A DNA stretch of 64,000 nt from Tranzscheliella williamsii (GCA_023212725.1 JALBYF010000001.1:496001-560000); one strand, 5' to 3'. Positions 50,997 through 61,521 are shown, counted from the stretch's first letter. Made by a program: numbers and translations. The notes: generated from the letters alone by a model not told the origin.

Positions 50997-51770
50997 CCCA
51001 TCACTTCGTCATAATAGATTACGGTCTCCCTCCCCAACATATCTTTGGCCGCCCTGCCTGTACTTTGGGTCGGCTAGTCCGGCCCCGTGTGAAGCGCCTC
51101 GGCCTAGCGCAATCGATATCACTCTGGCATTCAGCTCACTGATCAGTCCCGTCCTCCCCGCCTGACCTGTGGCCTTTGCTCTGCTGACAACGCCTTGCCC
51201 CCTTCGTGTGCCCGCCGGCCAAGGCATGGCGGCCGAGCGGCAGGTAGGACCAAGGATTCGACGACTGGTCGAAAGCGGCTCGGGAAGGGCAAGGGGAATC
51301 ACGAATGCACGATTAATTGGTTTGTCGAGCTAGTAGGCGTGGTCGCGCAAAAGCGGAAATGAGCAAAAAGACGCGTCGAGCTTGTCGGTGGCCTGTTCCA
51401 AGTGTCACATTCTCAATCACTTCTGATTATGCACAATTTCGAGGTGTATGCGAGTCGGCTCACCACTTTGCGCGCAACAACCATCTCTCTCACCTTCCAG
51501 CCATGGCCCTTTGTTTCCCTCCGCCACCACTTGGCAGTACCGCTTGAAGGAAGCCTTGGCCTTTGTCGTGTACCACAGCAATTGGCACTCGCCGTCTGAC
51601 TTGCTTCCAGTCCGCAACCGTGAACGTTCTTCCTCGTGATCTTTATCGCACGTCCCAAGATCTTCTCATCACTTCGTCAGCTCAAGCGTGCTACAGGCCC
51701 TCAAGTGACATCAGACTGGACAGCGATCAGCTAGTACATTGCTGCCAATCCGCATGTATAGCAATTTGTG
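50997..51770. other. Spacer between MCD4 and the chromodomain gene
   Basis: No gene, repeat or RNA is visible in this 774-bp stretch apart from ordinary flanking sequence. Confidence 0.55.
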
Positions 51771-54700
51771 ATGCCGCCGGAACCGATTGCACTGAACTCC
51801 CCGGATAGTGATGCCGATAGGTATTCAGCTCTTCCGTCATTAGCGACACGAAAGAAACACCGCAGATATGAGGAGAGCGAAGAGGACGAGCTTCTCGACG
51901 ATCCCGCCGACGATGATCCCGACCTCACAGAGCGTCCCTCGCGTCGTCCTTCGCTTTCGTCCACTTCCAAACCTTATAGCATAGCGACCGACCTCGCACG
52001 CAAGGATAGGAAAAGCAGACGGGAAGAGAGGCGCAAACGGAAGTCACTTCGGTCGACGCTCGACAAAGAACAAGTTAAGCCTGAACTTGCGAAAAGTCGA
52101 CGTCGTGAAGGGTCTAACAGCAACCGAGATGGCGTCAACGAGCAGCGTGCAGGGTCTCAGCAGGACCAAGTAGCCGCCATCGAGGTTGTCGACGTGTCTG
52201 ACGATGACGCTCCACTTCTGCCACGCGGCGATGGTATGCCAGTTTCCGACGCAGATAGCGAGCAAGAAGTGGAAAACAATATGCTCAATTTCTCAACTTC
52301 AGGTAGCAGCCTCTGGAATGGTGCATCTACTGACACGGGCTCATCACAAATCGAAACCTCAACACAGGGCCATGAGGTTTCGGTCTCGCAGCACTTGGCG
52401 CAGGATGCTGACGGTGAAGGCGAGCACAACGTTGATGGTCACGTCTCTGACGTTAGCTCGATCACTTATTCGGAGGACTCCGTCGACTACGAGCCTGGCG
52501 AATTCTTCTACACCAGCTCGGAAGGATCAATTCACGGGAGCGACAGCGAAGAGGGCTACGGTTCATGGAATGAGAGGGATCGCGACAAGTGGCAAGGCTC
52601 TACAGCTCATCTGGACGATGCATACGACGGCAATTTTGATGTCCGCGCCGTCCTCCGTCACCGACGCAATCCACGTCGCGGTTTCGTCGAGTATCGCACA
52701 ACATGGGCCGGCTATCCGCTCTACTCCAACACTTGGGAGCAGGAATCGCACTTCAATAGCAGGAAAACTCTCCGTGAATACTGGGAGAGGCAAGGAGGAA
52801 GGCCGCCTGACATGCCCATAGATGATAACGAGTACTCAACTCATGATTCCGACACCGACATTGCCGTTTCTCGTCGGCCCAGAAAACGTTGTCATGAAGC
52901 GCTTCGAAAGAAAAGAAGAGAGCTTCGCAAGGACAAGGTACAATTTCAAGAGTTTATGCGATCTCTCAATCGCCAGCGCGCCTCAGCCAAGGAAAAAGAA
53001 GAGGCCAAGTACGAACGATTCCGTCTGGCCAACAGGATTTCGCTGGATACAGAGAGAACGCGGGAGAAAGGACATAGCCGAAGCTTCAAAAAGCGCCAGG
53101 AAAAGAAGGCCCTTAGACGCTGGAGCCGTGGGGCTACCAACGATACTACTGCCGCCGGACCGTCTCGACGGCCTATCACCAACAGTAATCGCACGCTTGC
53201 CGACGTCTCAATGAAGGCTAGATCCAGTGCATTGAACACCGCGAGGACCAGAGTCGCTCAACTTGACGACAGCCTCCCTGATGCTGGCGACGTCCCAATG
53301 GTGTTTCGTCGCTCGGCTCCAACTCAAAGGCCATTCTACCCCGGCGCGGCTCCGTCTTCGTCGGTATCCGTTCCATCAGCACAATCATCGCAAGCGCAGG
53401 CTGCTGCCTTGGGTGCGCAGCCTTGGTCAACCACAACCTCTGTTACGCCCACTCCTCGGCCTCCGCCCGGCAGCTTCAAAGGTGCGCACCGGCGGGAGGC
53501 CAAAGTCAAGGTCATACCGCAGGAGCGGGAGTTCCTAGACAGGCTTCTGCGGGGCGGCTCCACGGCCCAACCTCATCCGTCCTCTGGCAAAACATCAGAG
53601 CCGGTACCGCAAGTGGCTAACGCGCCCGCAGAGGCAAGACCGCGTAGAACATCAGAAGCCAAGAGGGTCTCCAATTTACTGGCTCCCGGTCCTGTGCAAG
53701 ACTTTAAGGGAGGAAGCAGACCGACCCTCGGTGTTCCGCGTGTGACCTTTCAAGAAGCTACATCTTCCGAGGGCGACTTTGATCCTTTCGGCATTCCTGA
53801 AATCAGCGCCTACAGCTCCCATCACAATAAACACCAGCAGCCGGTTGACCTACCGGCCAAAGACCGGCCACAACCGAATCTCTCGCCTCGCACCGAAGAT
53901 CCGCGCCGTACCGCTCAAAATGCCACAGTTGATCCGCGTCAGAGGGCTAGCTTAGCATCGCCTGGCTCGACTGATGAATCCGATCCAAAGCAAGCGCACG
54001 ATTTTCTTCAAAAACCTTCACATTCACGCTCGCCGAGCACATCGTCGTCTCCCTTTCATGGCGAAGCAGGAAACACAACCGCTACCGCGCATCTTGGAAC
54101 TCCTTCAAATCCGCAAAAATGGGTATGGCGAGGTTGGTTCCAATTTCAAGTCGGCGATGAGCAACGTCCCTTTGGCTTTGAAGGTGCCCTGTTCGCCCCA
54201 GGGACATTGTCTTCCGCCAGGATTGATGAACTTGGCTTGACGAGCAAAACTTCCCTTACTTTCGATATGGTATACCCGGTTTCCTGGATTCGTGAGATGC
54301 TGACTCACAATTCTCGTCTCGCCGAAGAGGCTCTCATCGTTGGCCCCCATGGGCCCAACGTAAATGAAGGTCAAGCCATTATGGACCTCTTGAGCAAGGA
54401 TCTTCATGCTGCAGATATGGCACTAGTCTGCAGTAGGGACTCACAGTCCGATTGGCAGTCGACAGCAGATCATCTTGTCATCTTTTCGAACAGGTATGAG
54501 GTCGATAACATCCGAGGGATTCCTTCTTGCCTCCGATCCGTCCATAAAAACTCAAAAAGCGTCATTGTGTTGCCCCTCAAGCTTGAATATAAGCCTGCAC
54601 CTTCACGTCGGACCGCTTTGAAAGGCATGCCTCCTCTGATTCCGGCCATTGCCAACGCGTTCGACTACGCCATCGGAAAGAAGATCTTTGAAGAGGCTGG

Positions 54701-55736
54701 TATCAAAAAGGGCGACATCTTGAAGGCAAGGGGAGCGGCGCAGCAATACGGAATGACACTGCCTCTCTATGAAGCCGTCCGCAGCAGCTACAACATCATC
54801 TTTGTTGGCAAGCACACTCCCAGCTACGAAAAAAACGTCATGTACTGCATGGTTCGGGTCTTCGAAGGTGGAGTACGGTTTGATCTTTCACAGGCTTCGG
54901 ATGCCAAGCTGTATAGGGATTCCAAGGTCAAGGTCAACGTTTTCGTCAGACGAGCTGCGATGGACGAAATTCTGGACGGCGAAGGTGGCCAGAATGTTTT
55001 TGTCTTGGCCTCTTATCTGCGACTTTTGAAAAGGCAGCCCAAGTGCAGGTTTTGGTCGTATGGATTTTCGTCGCAAGACCCAGATGAAAGGTTCCGGGAA
55101 CTTTTTTCAGGCGATGCTGGAATCGTGACTGTTTCAATGTCGGCGGTTCTAGCCGATCTGCTTCGATCCTGCACCAGTATAGAGACGGGTGATAAGGAAG
55201 AAGGCCAGCTTTCGCAACCAGGGCAGGTACCCGGACCTTCGATTGTGTGCTCATCGGCCCAGTATATTCCTTCGAGCTGGCGCTTCCAGCTTCATCCTTG
55301 GATTCAGCCATGTTTGAGGATGCTAAGAGAACATCTCGAGTCGGTTTGCCGTTCTCTTAGCCTTCTGGCCGAAGAAGAAGAGTTCCCTGCGGAGCTGGTC
55401 TTTGATCTCGATGCCAAGCTAGAGGCTATGTACTCCAGCGCCGGGGTAGATGAGCTGGGATTGGATTCCATCTTCAGCCCGCCATTCGAAGAGCCCATGC
55501 AAGTGCCGACAGAGCCAGAGTCACTCGTGCGTGACCTGGACGGAGAAGTCTTCCTGACACTGCGCAAGCTTCAGCTGCAGTCTGCAGAAAATACTCGATT
55601 TCATGTGCTGGTCGGGCACGAAGGCACAGAACCAAGTCGAAGTGAAGTTGAACTGGCAGGGGTCGAACGTATGAACGCCGATGACTTTGTCAGTGGCGCA
55701 TGCCGCAGGTTGGCTCGGTTCCCAGGCAATGCTTAG
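51771..55736 (+). CDS. Chromodomain protein with Chp1-like architecture
   Basis: The single-exon product has 1321 residues from the ATG at 51771; the frame extends upstream only to a GTG. An acidic, Ser-rich N-terminus leads to a chromodomain at about residues 290-343 (FDVRAVLRHRRNPRRGFVEY, then TTWAGYPLYSNTWEQESHF). Phe, Trp and Tyr occupy the three aromatic-cage positions that hold methylated H3K9 in HP1. Basic helical and disordered stretches follow. At about 784 WVWRGWFQFQ begins a domain with the strand pattern of a SPOC fold, and the region about 950-1130 could be a PIN-like fold. Chromodomain, SPOC and PIN is the order in fission-yeast Chp1, the histone-reading subunit of the RITS silencing complex. 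The chromodomain is secure; the two C-terminal assignments are tentative. Confidence 0.72.
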   Translation: MPPEPIALNSPDSDADRYSALPSLATRKKHRRYEESEEDELLDDPADDDPDLTERPSRRPSLSSTSKPYSIATDLARKDRKSRREERRKRKSLRSTLDKEQVKPELAKSRRREGSNSNRDGVNEQRAGSQQDQVAAIEVVDVSDDDAPLLPRGDGMPVSDADSEQEVENNMLNFSTSGSSLWNGASTDTGSSQIETSTQGHEVSVSQHLAQDADGEGEHNVDGHVSDVSSITYSEDSVDYEPGEFFYTSSEGSIHGSDSEEGYGSWNERDRDKWQGSTAHLDDAYDGNFDVRAVLRHRRNPRRGFVEYRTTWAGYPLYSNTWEQESHFNSRKTLREYWERQGGRPPDMPIDDNEYSTHDSDTDIAVSRRPRKRCHEALRKKRRELRKDKVQFQEFMRSLNRQRASAKEKEEAKYERFRLANRISLDTERTREKGHSRSFKKRQEKKALRRWSRGATNDTTAAGPSRRPITNSNRTLADVSMKARSSALNTARTRVAQLDDSLPDAGDVPMVFRRSAPTQRPFYPGAAPSSSVSVPSAQSSQAQAAALGAQPWSTTTSVTPTPRPPPGSFKGAHRREAKVKVIPQEREFLDRLLRGGSTAQPHPSSGKTSEPVPQVANAPAEARPRRTSEAKRVSNLLAPGPVQDFKGGSRPTLGVPRVTFQEATSSEGDFDPFGIPEISAYSSHHNKHQQPVDLPAKDRPQPNLSPRTEDPRRTAQNATVDPRQRASLASPGSTDESDPKQAHDFLQKPSHSRSPSTSSSPFHGEAGNTTATAHLGTPSNPQKWVWRGWFQFQVGDEQRPFGFEGALFAPGTLSSARIDELGLTSKTSLTFDMVYPVSWIREMLTHNSRLAEEALIVGPHGPNVNEGQAIMDLLSKDLHAADMALVCSRDSQSDWQSTADHLVIFSNRYEVDNIRGIPSCLRSVHKNSKSVIVLPLKLEYKPAPSRRTALKGMPPLIPAIANAFDYAIGKKIFEEAGIKKGDILKARGAAQQYGMTLPLYEAVRSSYNIIFVGKHTPSYEKNVMYCMVRVFEGGVRFDLSQASDAKLYRDSKVKVNVFVRRAAMDEILDGEGGQNVFVLASYLRLLKRQPKCRFWSYGFSSQDPDERFRELFSGDAGIVTVSMSAVLADLLRSCTSIETGDKEEGQLSQPGQVPGPSIVCSSAQYIPSSWRFQLHPWIQPCLRMLREHLESVCRSLSLLAEEEEFPAELVFDLDAKLEAMYSSAGVDELGLDSIFSPPFEEPMQVPTEPESLVRDLDGEVFLTLRKLQLQSAENTRFHVLVGHEGTEPSRSEVELAGVERMNADDFVSGACRRLARFPGNA

Positions 55737-56143
55737 CACCTCACTGCGAGGTCGTCCTTGCCACGCATATACTTTCGTCCTTCATAAGCACCTCTCGGAT
55801 CTTTCCGTTTGTGCAGTCTCAATGGCATGCATGTGTACGATTATTATGGATGATGACATGCTATAGACACCCGTGCTCGTCTTGCGGTGCGGCGTTCTTT
55901 TGAGCAGTGTGAGTGTGGCTACCAGGATGAGGAGAGAGAGTGTGAGTTGTGAGTGTGAGTTGTCTGTGTGAGTTCCGTGACGACCGTTGTTAAGTCGAGT
56001 CTCACACGCTCACCTGCACTCATACTCTCATTCACGACTGTGACTTGTGCATGTTGGACCCTGAACCCCTCCATCGTCCGTCCCTTTCACTTCCTCCTCG
56101 GTGTTGCTTGTCTATGTCGGCTTAGAGATGAGGAGCCATCATC
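55737..56143. other. Spacer and leader upstream of VPS34 with facing GTGAGT/CTCAC runs
   Basis: The stretch 55931-56036 contains repeated TGTGAGT units followed by repeated CTCAC/ACTCA units, so the transcript could fold back on itself. No gene is visible. Confidence 0.5.
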
Positions 56144-59107
56144 ATGGATAAAGACTTTTACTCGTTCGTCCGGCTTACAGACCTGAGCTCGAACCTTACC
56201 TTTCGCATCTCGTCGCTCGAAGGCAAGCTCGACCGCATATCACGGACCGCGCTGTTGGAGAATGCCGAGGCTCGACACTGGGGCGCCCAACAGAGCGCCT
56301 ACCCGGACTTGTACATCGTCTGCCGCCTGTACTCTGACAACAAACCGCTTACAGTGCCAGTTAAGACCGCGTACAAGCCCTTCAAGAACAGTCTCTCGTG
56401 GAGCGAATGGATCACCCTGCCGTACAAGCTGTGCGATCTGCCACTCGGCGCACAGCTGAGCTTCTCTATCTACGATGTGGCATCGAGCAACGCTACCCGC
56501 ATTATCGGCGGCACGACACTTGCCATCTTCACCAAAAAGGGCACGCTGAAAATGGCCCAGCATCGACTGTACGTGTGGAAAGGCGTCCGAGGAGATGGCA
56601 GCGCCGAGACAGCGACACCGAGCAAAGTGGGCGAGATGAAAGATGAAATGGGAAGGCTGGAGAAGCTGATCAAGCGGCACGAGCGAGGAGACCTGCCCCG
56701 CATCGACTGGCTAGATAAGCTTGCTTACCGGCAGATCGAGAAGGTCTACAAGGAGGTGAGCGAACATAGCGACAAGCTGTATCTTTACATCGACCTTCCC
56801 CGCTTCGAGCTGCCTGTGGTGTTTTGCGAACCAGAGTCGCTGCTTGCCTTGCCCGACAGCTTGACTGCTTCTTCAGGGATCACGACCGTTGTCGGATCGA
56901 CACAAACGTCCTCCTCAGCTGGTTCGGCTCCATCGTCCAACACGTACGAATATGGTACCAGCCACACTGTCCCGGGTTCTGTTGGAGGTGCAGGGCCGCC
57001 TTCGTCGGCGGCAGCAGCAGCAGCTGCTGCTGCTCTCTCCTCCGGCGATCCTAATCGGATCACGTCTTCCATGTTCACCATCTTTGATCCAGAGATTGCG
57101 CGCGACAATCCTGTGGAAGCCAAACACAGGAGGCTTGTCCGCTCGCACCGCTCAAGCCCGCTCGACCGTGAGCTAAAGCCATCGGCCGAGGTTCGAGACG
57201 AGCTGAACGAGATCTTGTCGTACCCTCCCACACGCGTCCTGTCTCCGTCAGAGATGGACCGGGTCTGGTCCTTCCGCTTCTACCTGACCCGCGACCCCAA
57301 GGGTCTCACCAAGTTTCTCAAGTCGGTCGTCTGGTCTGACCAAGGCGAAGCAAAGCAGGCGACCGAGGTCCTGCTTCCGATGTGGACCGAACCAGGCCTG
57401 GACGATGCACTAGAACTGCTCGGACCGACGTTCAAGGATCCCAGAGTTCGCGCCTTCGCCGTACGGCAACTGGAAAGGGCGGAGGACGAAGAGCTGATAC
57501 TGTATCTTCTGCAGCTGGTGCAAGCTCTCAAGTTTGAAAACATGCCAACGGGGGCGCTTGCTACTGGCCCGGGCGGCTCGGGGTCAGGCATGCTCGGCTC
57601 TAGCAGCAGCGAACGTGAAAAGGAGCGAAGGCGGTTTCTTGGCTCGCGACACCCCGCCTCATCACCCTCCCATTCGACTGCGAACAACAAGAGCGAAGAC
57701 GAAGCTACTGGTCTAACCGAATTCTTGATCCGACGGGGACTATCTAACCCGATCCTGGGCAACAATCTGTACTGGTATCTTGTGGTGGAGACAGAAGATC
57801 CCAAGACGGGAGCTTTGTACAGGTCGGTCAAGCAACGCTTTTTGGACCGCTTGGATACCACCTCTTCGGGCGTAGAGCGCAAAGCCATGCTGGAGAGGCA
57901 GGCCACGCTGCTCGCTACACTCTCGGGCCGTGCCAAGGAGCTGCGGTCCAGCCGAGACGCCCGACCGAAGAAGATCGAAAAGCTGCGGGCGCTGATCGCC
58001 GATCCCAAGAACGGCCTGTCGCGGTTCGAGCCGCCTATACCCCTGCCTCTGGATGCTGCGATCACCGTCACAGGCATCCTGCCCGAGAAAAGCACGGTTT
58101 TCAAAAGTAACCTCTTTCCCCTGCGCTTGGAGTTCGTTACCAAGACGACGCCGGGGAGGGAGAGCCGAGATACCGGCAGCGTGGACCGCGAACGTTTGCA
58201 GGAGAGCATCCCAGCTAGGCTCGGCAGCAAGGCGGAGGACAGCTCGTCGGATGACGAAGCGCTGGATCTCTTCTCTGCGGCGCAAGAGAGCGAGGATGGA
58301 AAGCACAGCGCAGAAGGGATGTCTGGCCATTACACGGTGATTTTCAAGAACGGCGATGACTTGCGTCAGGATCAGCTGGTCATTCAGCTGTTTTCTCTGA
58401 TGGATCGGCTGTTGCGGAACGAGAATCTGGACCTGAGGATGACGCCGTACCGCGTGCTGGCGACAGGCAGTGTGGACGGGATGGTGCAGTTTGTCGACTC
58501 GCTGTCGATTGCCGGGATTCTTTCGTCGTACCAGGGTTCGCTGCTCAACTTTCTGCGCGCGCATCACCCGGCGCCGTCGTCGCTGAGCACGTACGGTGTC
58601 AAGCCTGGTGTGCTGGAAACGTTTATCCGGTCGTGCGCCGGCTACTGTGTGGTGACGTATCTGCTGGGCGTGGGCGACCGCCATCTGGACAATCTGCTGC
58701 TGGCGCCGGACGGGCACTTTTTCCACGTCGACTTTGGCTATATCCTGGGGCGGGATCCGAAGCCGTTCCCGCCGCCGGTCAAGGTGTGCAAGGAGATGGT
58801 GGACGCCATGGGCGGCACGCAGTCGGCGCACTACGGCCGCTTCAAGGCGTTCTGCTACACGGCGTTCACCGGCCTGCGCAAGAACGCCAACCTGATCCTC
58901 AACCTCGTCGCCCTCATGGTCGACGCCAACATCCCCGACATCCGCCTCGAGCCCGACAAGGCCGTGCTCAAGGTCCAGGACAAGTTCCTCCTCCACCTCA
59001 GCGAGGACGAGGCAATCAAGGAGTTCGAGAGCCTCCTCAACGAGACCTCGTACCTCAGCACCGTCTTTGACCGCCTCCACGACATGGCCCAGTACTTCCG
59101 ACAGTGA
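56144..59107 (+). CDS. VPS34: Class III phosphatidylinositol 3-kinase Vps34
   Basis: The single-exon product has 987 residues from the ATG at 56144, somewhat longer than yeast Vps34 (875). It makes PI3P on endosomes and autophagosomal membranes, with Vps15 and Vps30 as partners. A C2 domain occupies about residues 25-200 (SLSWSEWITLPYKLCDLPLGAQLSFSIYD). The PIK helical domain lies at about 370-600. The kinase domain begins at about 670, with YTVIFKNGDDLRQDQLVIQLFSLMD, the catalytic loop GDRHLDNLLLAPDGHFFHVD and activation loop FGYILGRDPKPFPPPVK at about 844-880. The C-terminal amphipathic helix (STVFDRLHDMAQYFRQ) is intact. Two low-complexity insertions, one a poly-Ala run at about 289, account for the extra length. 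Confidence 0.97.
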   Translation: MDKDFYSFVRLTDLSSNLTFRISSLEGKLDRISRTALLENAEARHWGAQQSAYPDLYIVCRLYSDNKPLTVPVKTAYKPFKNSLSWSEWITLPYKLCDLPLGAQLSFSIYDVASSNATRIIGGTTLAIFTKKGTLKMAQHRLYVWKGVRGDGSAETATPSKVGEMKDEMGRLEKLIKRHERGDLPRIDWLDKLAYRQIEKVYKEVSEHSDKLYLYIDLPRFELPVVFCEPESLLALPDSLTASSGITTVVGSTQTSSSAGSAPSSNTYEYGTSHTVPGSVGGAGPPSSAAAAAAAAALSSGDPNRITSSMFTIFDPEIARDNPVEAKHRRLVRSHRSSPLDRELKPSAEVRDELNEILSYPPTRVLSPSEMDRVWSFRFYLTRDPKGLTKFLKSVVWSDQGEAKQATEVLLPMWTEPGLDDALELLGPTFKDPRVRAFAVRQLERAEDEELILYLLQLVQALKFENMPTGALATGPGGSGSGMLGSSSSEREKERRRFLGSRHPASSPSHSTANNKSEDEATGLTEFLIRRGLSNPILGNNLYWYLVVETEDPKTGALYRSVKQRFLDRLDTTSSGVERKAMLERQATLLATLSGRAKELRSSRDARPKKIEKLRALIADPKNGLSRFEPPIPLPLDAAITVTGILPEKSTVFKSNLFPLRLEFVTKTTPGRESRDTGSVDRERLQESIPARLGSKAEDSSSDDEALDLFSAAQESEDGKHSAEGMSGHYTVIFKNGDDLRQDQLVIQLFSLMDRLLRNENLDLRMTPYRVLATGSVDGMVQFVDSLSIAGILSSYQGSLLNFLRAHHPAPSSLSTYGVKPGVLETFIRSCAGYCVVTYLLGVGDRHLDNLLLAPDGHFFHVDFGYILGRDPKPFPPPVKVCKEMVDAMGGTQSAHYGRFKAFCYTAFTGLRKNANLILNLVALMVDANIPDIRLEPDKAVLKVQDKFLLHLSEDEAIKEFESLLNETSYLSTVFDRLHDMAQYFRQ

Positions 59108-59278
59108 CCGCCCACGTGCCACACCATTATCGCGACGCCACTACCGCCAGATCACTGCGAGCCGACCGTGCGCTGGAATGGGCTGTGTGTGTTCTGGTGG
59201 GTTAGAAGTACAGATGCGACAAGGGGAGAGAAGAGACGGAGGTACAAGTACAGGTCGAGCGGTCGGAGCGGGAGAATA

Positions 59279-60094
59279 TCAGGTAGCGGGCGGGGAGGAT
59301 GGTGGGGGGGCCGCCCAGCTGAGGATGGCCTGCTCGTGGATGGTGTCGAGGTCGTCTTCGTTAAAGTCGCTAGTCTCGTCCCAGTTTTGGCTGAAGTCGA
59401 GGTCCTGGGTGGACCAGATGCGGTCTGCGTCTGCGTCGTCGCGGCGGTCGTCGGGGGAGACGCGGAGGGTGCGGGAGAGGAAGGTGGGGTTGAGCTGTTC
59501 GGGGCGGACGCCGAAGAGGGCGTGGTGGGAGGTGGTGTAGGGGGGGAGGATCCAGGCGCGCTCGCGGAGGCGTTTGTGGCGCTCGCGGTCTTCTTCGATG
59601 CGGCGGACAATGTCGTTCTGGCTGAGCGTGGTGCGGTCGCGGCGGCTGGGCGAGAGTGCATGCAGGCTGGACTGGCGCGCGGCAAGCATGGTTTCCAGAT
59701 CCGCCGCCTGCTCGCGCTCCAGCACCAGCTTGCCGCGCCACGACGCTGCGATCTTGCTCACCGTCGGCAGATTCAGCACCGCATCCCACCGCCCCTCGGG
59801 CACCGCCAAGTCGAAGAGCACATAGCAGTCGCGCGCCAGATACGCCTTGAAGTAGCCGCGCGTCGCCGGCGAAAACGTATCGTCAGTAAACAGGCTGTCG
59901 ATCAGAAAGAGCAGGTTGATCCGCCGGTTCAGCGACCCCTTGTGGCACTCGTCCATAATGCAGTCCCACAGCTCGCGATGCAGCATCGGCGCGTACTCGA
60001 CCAGAAACGAGAGCGCCTTCTGGATGCTCGGCAGCGACGCATTCAGCTTGTCCAGTGTCGCCACAAAGCGCAGCCGCACTTGGAACGGATCCAT
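59279..60094 (-). CDS. CTK3: CTD kinase gamma subunit Ctk3
   Basis: The 271-residue nuclear protein starts at an ATG at 60094. Its N-terminal 140 residues form a CID-like helical domain (MDPFQVRLRFVATLDKLNASLPSIQKALSFLVEYAP, then LNRRINLLFLIDSLF) characteristic of Ctk3, the regulatory subunit that with Ctk1 and Ctk2 phosphorylates Ser2 of the RNA polymerase II CTD. The C-terminal half has a basic helix (NDIVRRIEEDRERHKRLRERAW) and an acidic tail with DLDFSQNWDETSDFNEDDL. The gene is tail-to-tail with VPS34 (171 bp) and divergent from the FTS gene. Confidence 0.9.
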   Translation of the reverse strand: MDPFQVRLRFVATLDKLNASLPSIQKALSFLVEYAPMLHRELWDCIMDECHKGSLNRRINLLFLIDSLFTDDTFSPATRGYFKAYLARDCYVLFDLAVPEGRWDAVLNLPTVSKIAASWRGKLVLEREQAADLETMLAARQSSLHALSPSRRDRTTLSQNDIVRRIEEDRERHKRLRERAWILPPYTTSHHALFGVRPEQLNPTFLSRTLRVSPDDRRDDADADRIWSTQDLDFSQNWDETSDFNEDDLDTIHEQAILSWAAPPPSSPPAT

Positions 60095-60607
60095 TCCGCG
60101 CCGGGCTAAGAGACTACCAAGGCGATGCGCAAGTCCGTGTCGCTGCTCAGCTGCCTTACACCAAGCAACATCAACATCGAGTCAAGAGGAAGAACAACGC
60201 AATCTTAGCTTCCAAGCTGCTACGTTGCCCATCCATATGTGGAGCGCCGAGAGCCGAGAACCGAGAGCCGAGCAGCACGCTCCAATGAATGTGAGATTCG
60301 CACACGCAATCCACGATCCAGTGTTAAGTCTAACAGAACCAAATAAAGCCAACATCGCACTTCACCGCACATACATACTCACGCGCACGTCCTATCCCAC
60401 TCCTACTCACGCTCCCACTCCCACTTCCACCCCCTACTCCTGCTCCTACTCCCGCCCCTACTCATACTCAAAGTACACATTCTGACCACGACGCAGGCGT
60501 CGCTTGCGCAAAGTAGGGCTCGCCGGCTGTGATTCTGGCCCAGACGGCGGTGGGAGCTATGTGCTGGTGAGGTAGTAGCAGGACTGCCTTGCTAGACCCA
60601 CGGCGAT
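60095..60607. promoter_or_regulatory. Divergent promoter of CTK3 and FTS with CT-rich tract
   Basis: This 513-bp stretch includes a polypyrimidine tract of CTACTC/CTCCCAC units at 60391-60470 and short CCGAGA repeats at about 60245-60270. No gene is seen. Confidence 0.55.
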
Positions 60608-61521
60608 ATGTCTGCCACCCAAGAGCTCCAGCTGGAGTTCGCTCAGCGCGACATTTCCTTCCAGTACGCTCAGCTCTGCCTGGCTTCCAACTGTCCGAGC
60701 GGCATCTACGTTCAGCTGGATGACGATGACACACACTGTAAGCAGTCGAGATGACACAATGGAAACCGCTTGTCCCTGCTAGAGCCACGGCTGACGTCGC
60801 TTCTACAATGGTAGTATGGCATGCGGTGATCTTTGTGCAAGGGGGCCCGTTCAGTGGGGGCATCTTCCGCTTCGACATCGTCTTCCCGCAGCAGTATCCT
60901 CTGGCGACACCACAAGTCTATTTTCCGCCGACGCTACTGCACCCCTTGGTGGATCCCAACACGGGCCGCCTCGCTGTGAGCTCCCGCTTTCCTGGAGCAT
61001 GGAGGCCCCGGCAAGACTTTATCACCCATCTTTTGCAGTTTGTCAAGCGCATCTTCCAGCAAGAGACGTTGGAGGATCTTCGAGAAGGCGCTGCCGTCAA
61101 TGGCGAAGTATACAGGTAAGCGCATCCACCTCTCGCGTCCCGATCGCCTGTGATTGGTATCGTTACTGACCTCTTGCGTATCCGTCGCCGCGTCGCCGAC
61201 CCGCATAGAATGTTCCGGAGCCATCGCACGCTGTTCCACAAGCTTGCGCTGCAGTCGGTTGCATTGTCGACGGCCCCCTCGAGTCTGTACGACGTGAGCG
61301 GAGGCAGTGGATTTCCAAACCCTAGTATCGGCCTCAACACCGCCTCCTCTCCTAGCCGGCAAGCAGGAACCGCAAAGCAGGCCAAACCAGAAGTGGCCAA
61401 CGGCATTCTGTTCCGAGATCTACCCCACGACGAGCTGGATGCCCTGCGTCAGGATATCTTTGGCAGTGACAACGGCCGCGACGACCACTTTGTCGCCAAA
61501 GCGTCGTCCACCCCAACCTAG
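60608..61521 (+). CDS. FTS: FTS (AKTIP-like) ubiquitin E2 variant, three exons
   Basis: Exons are 60608-60737, 60815-61115 and 61209-61521. The introns (77 and 93 bp) both start GTAAGC and end TAG. Splicing gives 247 residues reading DDDDTHLWHAVIFVQGGPFSGGIFRFDIVFPQQYP. The E2 core is intact up to HPLVDPNTGRLAVSSRFPGAWRPRQDFITHLL, but the catalytic cysteine position is not Cys, so it should be a noncatalytic variant. This pattern matches human AKTIP/Fused toes and its fungal counterpart FtsA. That protein joins Hook and FHIP to link early endosomes to dynein, a transport system prominent in hyphal fungi. The C-terminal 80 residues are specific to this protein. Confidence 0.88.

Noticed and set aside
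57740..59122. Minus-strand frame of 460 codons opposite VPS34
   Set aside because: Antisense shadow of the GC-rich kinase domain; His/Arg/Gln-rich with no domain.
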